Notes: a model not told the origin generated them from the letters alone. A stretch of DNA of 11,212 bases from Clostridiales bacterium (GCA_015069525.1 SVIK01000048.1:1-11212), one strand, 5' to 3'; counted from the stretch's first letter, positions 1 to 5,983 are shown. Numbers and translations are program-made.

Positions 1-513
1 GTATACGCTATGTATCAATCGGTACTCTACGGCGGTCAATGCGTATCCGAGGACTTGCTTTGGAAAAACTGCCCCGAAGAAGAAAAGGGCAACTTCGATT
101 ATCTCATGGACGTTATCGACTGGGATTTGAACGTCGACCCCGACTTCAAGAAGAACCGTTTCATGCGCCCCATCGTAGACCACGAGGACGACGCGCATAA
201 GGAAGAATGGGTTTGCTACAAGAGCAAACTTGCCTGCGCAAAGCGTTTGACCGTATACCCTGGACAAAAGGTAGTTATCAAGGACGCGGCGGCGTACGGT
301 ATGATTATGTTGCAAGGCCACGGCACGTTCGGCGGACACCCTATCGAAACGCCTGCGCTTATCCGTTACGGTCAGCTTACGCACGACGAATATTTCGTCA
401 GCGCAAAGGCGGCTAAGGAAGGCGTCGTTATCGAAAACTTGAGCAAAAGCGACCCCATCGTTATGCTCAAGCACTTTGCGGAAAACCCCGACCTTGACAA
501 GCTTTCCAAATAA
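1..513 (+). CDS. Cupin-like protein, related to class I mannose-6-phosphate isomerases (3' end only)
   Basis: The frame is open at the left edge (codons 1-9 read V-Y-A before the first ATG at position 10), so this is the last 170 residues of a longer protein and the ATG at 10 need not be its start. The C-terminal half has the look of a cupin beta-barrel: a short YPGQ turn, an alternating hydrophobic stretch, a GHGTFGG turn, an ETPALIRYGQ segment and a terminal VMLKHF strand. This pattern is familiar from uncharacterised cupins annotated near mannose-6-phosphate isomerase in Clostridia and Bacteroidetes. Such proteins are thought to isomerise or bind sugars, but no metal ligands can be assigned from the part visible. 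It is followed 55 nt later by a strong terminator, so it is the last gene of its transcript. Family assignment is moderate; specific function is unknown. Confidence 0.65.
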   Translation, partial: VYAMYQSVLYGGQCVSEDLLWKNCPEEEKGNFDYLMDVIDWDLNVDPDFKKNRFMRPIVDHEDDAHKEEWVCYKSKLACAKRLTVYPGQKVVIKDAAAYGMIMLQGHGTFGGHPIETPALIRYGQLTHDEYFVSAKAAKEGVVIENLSKSDPIVMLKHFAENPDLDKLSK

Positions 514-565
514 GAAAAAAGCGTTCAACGCATACATGGTATAGGCAAATAAATTAAAACCACAC

Positions 566-610
566 AAAAATGCCCTCAAAGCTGCTATCAACTTTGAGGG
601 CATTGTTTTT
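566..610. terminator. Bidirectional intrinsic terminator after the cupin gene
   Basis: A perfect 13-bp stem (AATGCCCTCAAAG at 569-581 with its complement at 592-604) encloses a 10-nt loop. On the plus strand it is followed by GTTTTT (605-610), which ends the cupin transcript. On the minus strand it runs into five T (566-570), so it can also stop transcription arriving from the 42-residue ORF. Confidence 0.9.
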
Positions 611-649
611 GCGCCATAATTCAGCCCCGAACAAAAAGGACATCTATAT

Positions 650-778
650 TCATAACGCTCCGAGTATACCTCTTTCGTCCGCGTACCCCAATCCCTGCGA
701 TATACAAGGCAATATTATGGGAAAGAAAAACATTAACCAACTCAGGAATGCGTTTAAAATCACCTTTCTCTTGTTCAT
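650..778 (-). CDS. Possible 42-residue hydrophobic peptide (small or truncated membrane protein)
   Basis: ATG at 776-778, stop at 650-652. GGAGG at 783-787 lies only 4 nt from the start codon, which is close but usable. The product begins MNKRK, then has one hydrophobic segment of about 20 residues (VILNAFLSWLMFFFPIILPC), then a short polar tail. A positively charged N-terminus before one helix fits a single-pass inner-membrane peptide. It also looks like the first helix of a longer permease cut off early; none of the other frames after the stop continues it convincingly. Directly upstream is a perfect operator-like palindrome, so its expression is probably repressor-controlled. I do not recognise the family. 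A longer GTG-start frame over the same region (621-884) begins inside a terminator hairpin and is less likely. Confidence 0.4.
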   Translation of the reverse strand: MNKRKVILNAFLSWLMFFFPIILPCISQGLGYADERGILGAL

Positions 779-795
779 AAAACCTCCAAAAACGT

Positions 796-824
796 ATAAT
801 ATGTAACAAATCGTTACATATTAT
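796..824. promoter_or_regulatory. Operator palindrome, 12-bp arms with 5-nt spacer
   Basis: ATAATATGTAAC (796-807), spacer AAATC, then GTTACATATTAT (813-824): a perfect inverted repeat of 29 bp. GTAAC-N5-GTTAC centres of this size are typical operators of dimeric TetR-type repressors. It sits 17 nt upstream of the ribosome binding site of the 42-residue ORF and contains TATTAT/TATAAT-like elements, so a bound repressor would cover the promoter. There is no run of T after it, so it is not a terminator. No regulator gene is visible in the window. Confidence 0.65.
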
Positions 825-866
825 TTCAACGTTTCCATTGTTTTTTAATAACGGGAAAAGAATTTC

Positions 867-910
867 AGAAAAAATGAAAATCACTTTTGCTTGCTTGCAA
901 AAGTGATTTT
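867..910. terminator. Intrinsic terminator of the phosphofructokinase operon
   Basis: A perfect 14-bp stem, AAAATCACTTTTGC at 877-890 with its complement at 897-910, has a TTGCTT loop. Read on the minus strand, it begins just after the phosphofructokinase stop codon and ends in TTTTCATTTTTT. On the plus strand the stem is followed by further T, so it may act both ways. Confidence 0.9.
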
Positions 911-915
911 TTTGC

Positions 916-2133
916 TTATTTCATGCAAAGGTGCTTGGGCAAACCGTTTTCAAAAACGGGAGTCAGCTCCCCTTGGATAAGCGGTCTTGCGTAGGCAAGA
1001 TACTCTTCCGTCAAATCGTCCTTTTCCGTGTCAATCCACTCTAAGGGAACTGTCTTTTCTTGGTTGGCGATTTTGTCGATTTCTCTCACCTCAACCGCAC
1101 AAGAGTAAGGCTCGTTTGCCGTACGGATAAACACCGAAGCCACGCCGCTCTTGCCCTCTGCCGCCGCCTGCACAGCGCCTGCGCCCACACGGTAGGCCTC
1201 CTCTATATCCGTCAAGCTCGCTATATGCGACGCACAGCGTTGCAGGGTGGAAAGCTCGATGGCGCGCGCCTTTATCTTCAAGCGGTTGGCGCATTCTCCT
1301 GCCAAAAACAACGCCGTACCCGTCAACTGCTTATGCCCGAATACGTCCTCTCCCTGCGCGGACGACGCCAACTCGCACACGTAACGCCCGTCGGGGAGCT
1401 TGATTCCCTCGGAAACGGCGATAACCAAGCTCTTCTTTTCTTTGAGTTTTGCGGAGAGCTTTTGAAAAAATCCATCCATCGTGAAGGGAGTTTCAGGCAG
1501 GAAAATCATATCCACGCCGCAACAGTCTTCCCCTTTTGCAAGGGCGCTTGCCGCCGTCAGCCAACCTGCGTTTCTGCCCATAACCTCGACGATGGTTACC
1601 GAATACAAATCGTAGATAGACGTATCCCGAACGAGCTCCTTCATCGTCGTCGCAACAAATTTCGCCGCACTGCCGTACCCAGGTGTGTGGTCGGTTTCCG
1701 TCAAATCGTTGTCAATCGTCTTGGGCACACCGACAAAACGGACTTTGCTTCCTATCTTGTTGGCGTATGCGGACAGCTTTGCCACCGTGTCCATACTGTC
1801 GTTGCCGCCGATATAGAAAAAGTACCCGATGTCGTATTTTTCAAGTACGGAAAAGATTTTTTTGTACTCTTCCTCGTTTTGCTCCGCGCCTTTCAGCTTA
1901 TGACGGCAGCTCCCAAGGAAGCATGCAGGCGTGCGCTTTAACAGCTCTATCTTCTCGCTATCATCGAGCAAATCGTTGAGCTCCACCAGCTTTTCCTGCA
2001 AAAAGCCTGCAATGCCGTTTTGCATACCGTACACCTTCTCCGCGCCAAGCCTTACCGCCTCTTCAAACACGCCTGCAAGGCTTGCGTTGATGGCAACCGT
2101 CGGTCCCCCCGACTGACCTACTACTACGTTCAT
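916..2133 (-). CDS. pfp: Pyrophosphate-dependent 6-phosphofructokinase (PPi--fructose-6-phosphate 1-phosphotransferase)
   Basis: A complete 405-residue PFK-family protein. It interconverts fructose 6-phosphate + PPi and fructose 1,6-bisphosphate + Pi in the cytoplasm, so it can serve glycolysis and gluconeogenesis. Visible motifs in order: GQSGGPT near the N-terminus (6-12, phosphoryl-donor loop), GGNDS (109-113), PKTIDND (137-143, catalytic Asp141, with Lys138 in place of the Arg of ATP enzymes), MGRNAGW (185-191), LPE (212-214) and LQRCASH (297-303, sugar-phosphate binding). The Asp at the fourth position of GGNDS, where ATP-PFKs have Gly, together with the PKTIDND lysine, is the accepted signature of the PPi-using type. 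The common PFP signature is GGDDS; here the third residue is Asn, a variant common in clostridial members as far as I recall. The start is fixed by AAAGGAGAG at 2138-2146, 4 nt before ATG. It is the second gene of an operon, 18 nt after a frameshifted remnant. Confidence 0.93.
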   Translation of the reverse strand: MNVVVGQSGGPTVAINASLAGVFEEAVRLGAEKVYGMQNGIAGFLQEKLVELNDLLDDSEKIELLKRTPACFLGSCRHKLKGAEQNEEEYKKIFSVLEKYDIGYFFYIGGNDSMDTVAKLSAYANKIGSKVRFVGVPKTIDNDLTETDHTPGYGSAAKFVATTMKELVRDTSIYDLYSVTIVEVMGRNAGWLTAASALAKGEDCCGVDMIFLPETPFTMDGFFQKLSAKLKEKKSLVIAVSEGIKLPDGRYVCELASSAQGEDVFGHKQLTGTALFLAGECANRLKIKARAIELSTLQRCASHIASLTDIEEAYRVGAGAVQAAAEGKSGVASVFIRTANEPYSCAVEVREIDKIANQEKTVPLEWIDTEKDDLTEEYLAYARPLIQGELTPVFENGLPKHLCMK

Positions 2134-2151
2134 AACTCTCTCCTTTATTTT

Positions 2152-2456
2152 TTATTTTACGTAAGGGCAATCCTCTTTCAGCTCGTAAAGAATCGCAAGC
2201 GGAATCATACCCATCGTCCAACCTGCCATAATGCAATAGCTTCCCCACAAAAGGTCAGCATCTAAGCCGTAATACTCCTCGTGCGTTATGCTATAAGAAC
2301 GCATCCAACCGCCGTTGAATCGCTTATCCTCGTCCACAATTTGAATTTTTATAACGTAATCGAGCAAACTATCAAACAGCTTTCCCCTTTTTCCACGTTA
2401 AGCCCGCTCGCCTTGTCCGCTGTTTTTAAGAGGGAAAGAAGTGCAATCTTTGCCAT
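2152..2456 (-). pseudogene. Frameshifted C-terminal remnant of a probable (alpha/alpha)-barrel carbohydrate-active enzyme
   Basis: ATG at 2454-2456 is preceded by a strong AGGAGG (2464-2469, 7-nt spacing). The frame reads MAKIALLSLLKTADKASG and onward to the run AAAAAGGGGAAAG (minus strand, about 2379-2391), after which it ends uselessly. The -1 frame then carries LFDSLLDYVIKIQ, GGWMRSY, EEYYGLDADLLWGSYC and AGWTMGMIPLAILYEL to a TAA at 2152-2154. Restoring one A in the GGGGAAAG run at 2381-2383 joins the two parts into about 101 residues. The helix-helix-GGW-aromatic pattern resembles the last hairpins of six-hairpin glycosidase/lyase folds, which are normally several hundred residues long. 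The frame also stays open for 21 codons upstream of the ATG and reads like protein, which suggests a 5'-truncated gene. A sequencing indel in the homopolymer cannot be excluded. The family assignment is tentative; the presence of coding sequence in both frames is much firmer. Confidence 0.6.
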
Positions 2457-2520
2457 TACGCCACCTCCTACTTTTTCAAAGCCTCGCGTTTTATTATCCG
2501 CCCTTATTTCGTCAAGTTTC

Positions 2521-2557
2521 TTCCATTATTATACCACGCCCTTATAAGTTTTGTCAA
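2521..2557 (-). promoter_or_regulatory. Sigma-A promoter of the remnant-phosphofructokinase operon
   Basis: Minus strand: TTGACA (2552-2557), 18-nt spacer, TATAAT (2528-2533) with an extended TG one base upstream. The predicted start is near 2521, leaving a leader of about 65 nt before the ATG at 2456. Both hexamers match consensus exactly. Confidence 0.8.
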
Positions 2558-2672
2558 CAGCGTATGGGATGTTTTATTTTACTATAATGTCTTCTTATAA
2601 TCTCATTACGACGTAAAATCACAGTATAAAAATAACCGCCCTGCTTTTTCCTTTTATGGATTTTCTTCCCTT

Positions 2673-2681
2673 TGATATAAT
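2673..2681 (+). promoter_or_regulatory. Extended -10 promoter for the 47-residue small protein
   Basis: TGATATAAT is a perfect extended -10 element. No good -35 hexamer stands at 17 nt, as is usual for extended -10 promoters. The transcript would start near 2688 and carry a small leader hairpin (CGGCG at 2697-2701 against CGCCG at 2710-2714) before the ribosome binding site at 2736-2744. Confidence 0.5.
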
Positions 2682-2751
2682 CGGGCTACAATCGAACGGC
2701 GAACAACACCGCCGAACGGTTGAAAGGCAGGCAAAAAGGAGGTGAAAAAAA

Positions 2752-2895
2752 TTGCAAGTCGAAAATACAAAAAATCCCGACGAGGAGAAAGAAGGCATGA
2801 CGAAAGACGAACGCCGACTGCTTATAGAGTATCTCGAAAAGCAAGGCTGGACGTCTGCGCAAATTGTGGACTTGTTCAAGTACATAAGCGCATAA
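2752..2895 (+). CDS. Small acidic/helical protein of 47 residues, function unknown
   Basis: TTG start at 2752, chosen because AAGGAGGTG (2736-2744) stands 7 nt upstream; stop at 2893-2895. An internal ATG at 2797 with GAGGAG at 2782-2787 would give a 32-residue form (MTKDERRLL onward) and cannot be ruled out. The N-terminal part is charged and probably disordered. The rest, residues 16-47, reads as two short amphipathic helices around a GWTSAQIVDLF turn. Similar tiny proteins with a 'YLEKQGW...IVDL' pattern occur in clostridial genomes and are uncharacterised; I know of no role. It has no hydrophobic helix, so it does not look like a type I toxin. It has its own extended -10 promoter, and its stop codon abuts the 3' end of the convergent small-RNA candidate. 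Confidence 0.6.
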   Translation: MQVENTKNPDEEKEGMTKDERRLLIEYLEKQGWTSAQIVDLFKYISA

Positions 2896-2940
2896 AAAAA
2901 GCCCGTTTCGGTTACTCGGAAAAGTAACGACCGAAACGGG
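2894..2940 (-). terminator. Intrinsic terminator of the minus-strand small-RNA candidate
   Basis: An 11-bp stem CCCGTTTCGGT (2902-2912) / ACCGAAACGGG (2930-2940) is extended inward by TAC/GTA across a 3-nt bulge. On the minus strand it is followed by one C and seven T (2900-2894). On the plus strand there is no T-run, so direction is clear. Confidence 0.85.
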
Positions 2941-2979
2941 AACAAGGACGGAGGGGTTGCGCCTGCCTCCCCTCTCTTG
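2894..2979 (-). ncRNA. Candidate small RNA of about 85 nt
   Basis: A near-perfect promoter and a strong terminator enclose only about 85 nt with no ORF. The predicted RNA begins near 2979 and folds into two domains. The first is a 5' stem: CAAG (2979-2976) pairs with CUUG (2946-2943), and GAGGGG (2974-2969) with CCCCUC (2956-2951), around a purine-rich loop containing AGGCAGGCG. The second is the terminator hairpin. The 5' arm contains GGGGAGG and the 3' arm ACCCCUCC, so opening the stem would expose an anti-Shine-Dalgarno-like CCCCUCC suited to pairing with ribosome binding sites. It lies tail-to-tail with the 47-residue ORF, overlapping its stop codon by about two bases, so a trans-acting role is more likely than antisense control of that gene. 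The start site is predicted, and no known family is recognised. Confidence 0.6.
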
Positions 2980-2985
2980 CCTCTC

Positions 2986-3014
2986 ATTATAGCAGGCAAC
3001 GAATAAAAAGTCAA
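2986..3014 (-). promoter_or_regulatory. Sigma-A promoter of the small-RNA candidate
   Basis: Minus strand: TTGACT (3009-3014), 17-nt spacer, TATAAT (2986-2991) preceded by TGC, which makes an extended -10. Eleven of twelve hexamer positions match consensus, with ideal spacing. Confidence 0.8.
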
Positions 3015-3036
3015 TTATTTTGTGGAGGAAAAAAAC

Positions 3037-3114
3037 ATGTTAAACCAAATCAAACGCATCACAACGAACAACGGCACTAGAATCCGCCGTTTTACGAGCT
3101 TTTTTAAAGCTTGA
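3037..3114 (+). CDS. Possible 25-residue basic peptide
   Basis: ATG at 3037 has GGAGGA (3024-3029) 7 nt upstream; stop TGA at 3112. The product starts MLNQIKRITTNNG and ends RIRRFTSFFKA: short, basic, with a Phe-rich end. No plus-strand promoter of its own is clear, although read-through from the 47-residue gene is possible because the hairpin between them lacks a plus-strand T-run. It may be a real micro-protein, a leader peptide without a partner, or chance. I do not recognise it. Confidence 0.3.
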   Translation: MLNQIKRITTNNGTRIRRFTSFFKA

Positions 3115-3136
3115 CGCCTCAAGTTTACTCTTTCTG
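3107..3136 (+). terminator. Weak possible terminator after the 25-residue ORF
   Basis: AAGCTTGA (3107-3114) pairs with TCAAGTTT (3119-3126; one G-U) around CGCC, followed by the T-rich tract ACTCTTTCTG. The stem is short and AT-rich, so this is uncertain. Confidence 0.3.
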
Positions 3137-3141
3137 TTTAT

Positions 3142-3666
3142 TTACGGCATCGTAAAATACGTTTTTACGAAAGTATATAAATTGTCCAAGACGTCCAAAT
3201 CAAAATCGTAATAATATAAATAACATATCTTTTGTTTGGCGTCGTTCACCCCTATCAACAGCCCCATCTTATACGTGGCGTAATGGTACTCCTGCCTTAC
3301 CAAGCGAAGCTTATACCCGTCAACGGACGCGGAGCAGTCCGATTCCAAATCCTCATCGTCCGCTTGAAAAAACACACGGTTGGCGAGAATTTCCTCTTTC
3401 TGCCTGCAGTACTCCTCTTCGTTATACGACAAAAACAAGCCTACCGTGTACGTAACGAACAAAAATCCGCTCTTTTTTTTCGTCGCAACCGCCGAGGAAT
3501 AATTTCCGCATTCCTCCACGCTCGGCATATACTCTTCGGCATACTCAGCCGTAGCCAAATACTCTTGATACTTGCCCATATCCGTGGTCTTTACTTTTCC
3601 TAAAGAGCAAGCGCAAAGGGAAAACACTGTCACGAGCGTTAAAAAAAGACTAATAATTTTTTTCAT
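3142..3666 (-). CDS. Small lipoprotein of unknown function (174 residues)
   Basis: The start is ATG at 3664-3666, chosen because AAAGAGGTGA stands at 3671-3680 and a TATAAT box at 3697-3702; a longer frame opening at 3723 would begin upstream of that promoter. Residues 1-19 are a lipoprotein signal peptide: MKK, then a hydrophobic core, then a lipobox LCAC with Cys20 as the lipid-modified residue. The mature part is about 155 residues, rich in Tyr, Glu and Asp, with an alternating pattern around residues 60-150 that suggests a mixed alpha/beta fold. It would be anchored on the outer face of the membrane. No family is recognised. It follows the 725-residue DUF4838 gene by 72 nt and could be co-transcribed as well as using its own promoter. 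Confidence 0.8.
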   Translation of the reverse strand: MKKIISLFLTLVTVFSLCACSLGKVKTTDMGKYQEYLATAEYAEEYMPSVEECGNYSSAVATKKKSGFLFVTYTVGLFLSYNEEEYCRQKEEILANRVFFQADDEDLESDCSASVDGYKLRLVRQEYHYATYKMGLLIGVNDAKQKICYLYYYDFDLDVLDNLYTFVKTYFTMP

Positions 3667-3696
3667 CACTTCACCTCTTTCCCTGTTTCTAGCTTG

Positions 3697-3723
3697 ATTA
3701 TAAACCCTCTCTTTGCATTGCAA
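3697..3723 (-). promoter_or_regulatory. Probable promoter of the lipoprotein gene
   Basis: Minus strand: TTGCAA (3718-3723), 15-nt spacer, TATAAT (3697-3702). The -10 is perfect, but the spacing is short and the -35 imperfect. Transcription would start near 3690, leaving room for the ribosome binding site at 3671-3680. Confidence 0.45.
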
Positions 3724-3738
3724 GCCCCTACGAAACTT

Positions 3739-5916
3739 TTAACGTTTCCCTATTCGCTTACACGACTTAATCTCCAAGGAACGTTCCCCCTCTCCTTGCC
3801 GTATACACAAATCGATAAAGGCTTGCACCGCCCCCACGATATCGCAGTCGGAATCGATGAACACACACCAATCCAGCGCCTCTATAAAATAGGAACAATC
3901 AGAAAGCTCCAAGCCCTCTTTATAGAACTCGTTGGTAATCAAATTTTTGCCGACCATAATCGCGTGCTCGAAATGCGCAGGATAAACGGCGTTTTCCGTG
4001 CAAATAGGAAGAAGCGCGCCCGTCTTTTCCAACACGTAGCTTTGCAAAAGCATAGCCGCTGTTTGCTCCTCTTCCGTTCGGTTTTGCCCTACGATAATTT
4101 TATACGTCGTTTCGCCTTCCGACGCCAACTCCATATAGATAGGCACCGCCTCGCCCGACATTCTCAGCCCAAGCTCGTCCGCAATGCGCCAATACTGTTC
4201 CTCGTAGGCAACGCTTTCCTCTCCGAAATACTCCCACGCATTCTTTATGAGCATACGCAAGGGGGTGAGCAATACCGATTTAATACGCCGAATATACGTA
4301 TTCATCTCGTACATGGGTAGGTCGGAATGCTCCACCGCAAGGATTCCCTCTTCCAGCGACTGCACTTGACGTTGCAGCATCGCAAGAGGGTAAAATTCCG
4401 CAGAGAAATAGGGTTGCTTGGCGATATGACCGCTGATTCTTATTTGAACGCCCTGCTCTCTCAACTCGCCGTACAGCGATTCCATTTCCTCGATATACGC
4501 CTGCACCTTGTCCGCCCCAGGGCCAAAATAGAGGGAAACGTATTCTCTAACCAACTCGTCCACGTCCGCATTGACGTCCCAAAACAGCTTCGAGGACACG
4601 TAGGCGTGCAAATCGTCGTGCCAAACGGGGGTAACGTTATTCGCCCCCTGCTTCATGATATAATGCGCCCCCATGCGTTGGTAGGTTTTCATGTTTTGTT
4701 TGAGATAGGAGAGGTTGGGAAGATACCAAAAATACTCTTTGTAGTTTACGTTATAATCCCAAAGCATGATATTTTTGGTGAGAGCCGACCAGCCTGCTAT
4801 TTGCCTACGCACCTCTTCCTTTTGTCTTTCGTCTTCCAAACCGCATATATAGTCCGCCAAAATGGGGGCATATCGAATATACAACGCCTCGTCGGGAATC
4901 ACCTGCTCGCAAATAGGTTTTCCGTCCTTGACGGGCGGTTCTACCGTGGAGAGATAAGCAAACGTAACCAGCTTTTTGTCAAACGGCTTGCCCTGTTTCG
5001 CAAAGCTTTGACGGAGCTTTTTCGCCATAGCGTTCATGAACACAATCATGATGCCTGCATCACCGTATTTTTCTCTTGCCCGTTCGCATCTAGGGCAACG
5101 GCAACGGCAGTCCTCGTTGTCCGCCCTGCCAAACATGAAATACTCCGCCGACGGATCGTCTTCCATAAAACGCATCATCGAATCGGTCGCCACCGAGAGA
5201 ACGGACGTTTCCACACTCTCGTCCCACTCTCCCTCTTCCGTCAAGCCGTTACTGTAACAAAGCTCCACCTCGGTCAGCGTGCGGAATAGGTTGTAGCGGA
5301 ACACGTTGAAAAATTCAGGGTGGGAGTCTTTATACTTTTCATACGGCACGTAGCAGTTTGAATTATGCGAAGTAGGAATTTTCGTATACCACTTATTTTT
5401 TATCCCCAAATCGGTGCAATCGGGTGTAAAATCCGCCGAGAATTTATACCGCAGACTCAGGAGCTTATCCTTCGCCCCTGCGTAGGAAAGATAGAGCCTT
5501 TGCGGGGAAATAGGCACTCGCTTTACTTCCTCTTCGGGAATTTCCAACGAGTCCGCCTTGGGCGTATAGCAACAATCACTCGCCACGAAACGAATGCCAA
5601 GATATTTTTCCAAAAACTCGTACACGCTAAAAATCACGCTCTTTTGCGACGCGCCGAAAAGATAAACGTTTCCGCCCTTGGAAAGGATATAAAATCCCTC
5701 TTCATTCAAATCGGACGTATCATACTTATCGATAATCGATTTAGAATATTCGTTTTCGCCAAGGGAAATATAATGCGCCTGTCCGTTGTAGGCATTCAAA
5801 CGGAATCCGCATGCTTTCTCTATAAAATTTTGCAACTCTTCTTTGGCAAATTCCGCAGACGGCGTACCGTCCGTAAGAACACCGTATTCCAAAAAATTAG
5901 TCTTATCAATACGCAT
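3739..5916 (-). CDS. DUF4838 glycosidase-like protein, cytoplasmic form (725 residues)
   Basis: Start at 5916 with AAGGGG (5923-5928) 6 nt upstream. Residues 1-110 look like the alpha-glucuronidase/hexosaminidase N-terminal domain: a strand, EFAKEELQNFI helix, SLGEN strand, EGFYI strand and a YEFLEKYLGIR helix. Residues 135-480 fit DUF4838: PTSH at 181-184, a HPEFF motif (199-203), ADNEDCRCRCPRC (265-277; Cys270, 272, 274, 277) where family members have a NDN..CqCpkC motif, FAYLSTVEPP (319-328), and WDY (386-388). The C-terminal part from about 604 again has the layout of the N-terminal domain. No signal peptide is present, so it probably acts inside the cell on imported oligosaccharides or glycosides. 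The family is widespread in polysaccharide-degradation loci, but I know of no agreed reaction. It has a good promoter of its own upstream and a lipoprotein gene downstream. Confidence 0.8.
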   Translation of the reverse strand: MRIDKTNFLEYGVLTDGTPSAEFAKEELQNFIEKACGFRLNAYNGQAHYISLGENEYSKSIIDKYDTSDLNEEGFYILSKGGNVYLFGASQKSVIFSVYEFLEKYLGIRFVASDCCYTPKADSLEIPEEEVKRVPISPQRLYLSYAGAKDKLLSLRYKFSADFTPDCTDLGIKNKWYTKIPTSHNSNCYVPYEKYKDSHPEFFNVFRYNLFRTLTEVELCYSNGLTEEGEWDESVETSVLSVATDSMMRFMEDDPSAEYFMFGRADNEDCRCRCPRCERAREKYGDAGIMIVFMNAMAKKLRQSFAKQGKPFDKKLVTFAYLSTVEPPVKDGKPICEQVIPDEALYIRYAPILADYICGLEDERQKEEVRRQIAGWSALTKNIMLWDYNVNYKEYFWYLPNLSYLKQNMKTYQRMGAHYIMKQGANNVTPVWHDDLHAYVSSKLFWDVNADVDELVREYVSLYFGPGADKVQAYIEEMESLYGELREQGVQIRISGHIAKQPYFSAEFYPLAMLQRQVQSLEEGILAVEHSDLPMYEMNTYIRRIKSVLLTPLRMLIKNAWEYFGEESVAYEEQYWRIADELGLRMSGEAVPIYMELASEGETTYKIIVGQNRTEEEQTAAMLLQSYVLEKTGALLPICTENAVYPAHFEHAIMVGKNLITNEFYKEGLELSDCSYFIEALDWCVFIDSDCDIVGAVQAFIDLCIRQGEGERSLEIKSCKRIGKR

Positions 5917-5954
5917 TTTTATCCCCTTGGATTAGAATTGATTTCCTGCCCTTT

Positions 5955-5983
5955 ATTATAGCACACTTATTTTGGAAAAGCAA
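5955..5983 (-). promoter_or_regulatory. Sigma-A promoter of the 725-residue DUF4838 gene
   Basis: Minus strand: TTGCTT (5978-5983), 17-nt spacer, TATAAT (5955-5960) preceded by TGC (extended -10). The predicted start is near 5948, about 30 nt before the ATG. The stretch 5984-6101 upstream holds nothing I can identify. Confidence 0.75.

Noticed and set aside
621..884. Minus-strand open frame of 87 codons
   Set aside because: Its GTG start lies inside the phosphofructokinase terminator hairpin, it has no ribosome binding site, and it runs through the operator palindrome; the 42-residue frame has better signals.
1060..1941. Long plus-strand open frame of 293 codons
   Set aside because: It lies wholly antisense to the well-supported phosphofructokinase gene, has no ribosome binding site and gives an Arg/His/Cys-rich product typical of a shadow frame.
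2581..2605. TATAAT-like boxes on the plus strand at about 2583 and 2595
   Set aside because: No -35 element at suitable spacing and the stretch is simply AT-rich; the extended -10 at 2673-2681 is a better promoter for the downstream ORF.
2752..2979. Type I toxin-antitoxin pair (47-residue ORF plus antisense RNA)
   Set aside because: The peptide is charged and lacks a hydrophobic helix, and the RNA overlaps it by only about two bases at the stop codon.
2619..3014. Minus-strand open frame of 131 codons across the small-RNA region
   Set aside because: It starts inside the -35 box of the small-RNA promoter and runs through a terminator; its composition is Ser/Phe/Arg-rich without any recognisable motif.
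3667..3723. Longer N-terminus for the lipoprotein (19 extra residues)
   Set aside because: It would place charged residues before the signal peptide and start upstream of the predicted transcription start; the ATG at 3666 has a good ribosome binding site.
4327..5289. Plus-strand open frame of 320 codons
   Set aside because: Antisense to the 725-residue DUF4838 gene, with shadow-like composition and no start signals.
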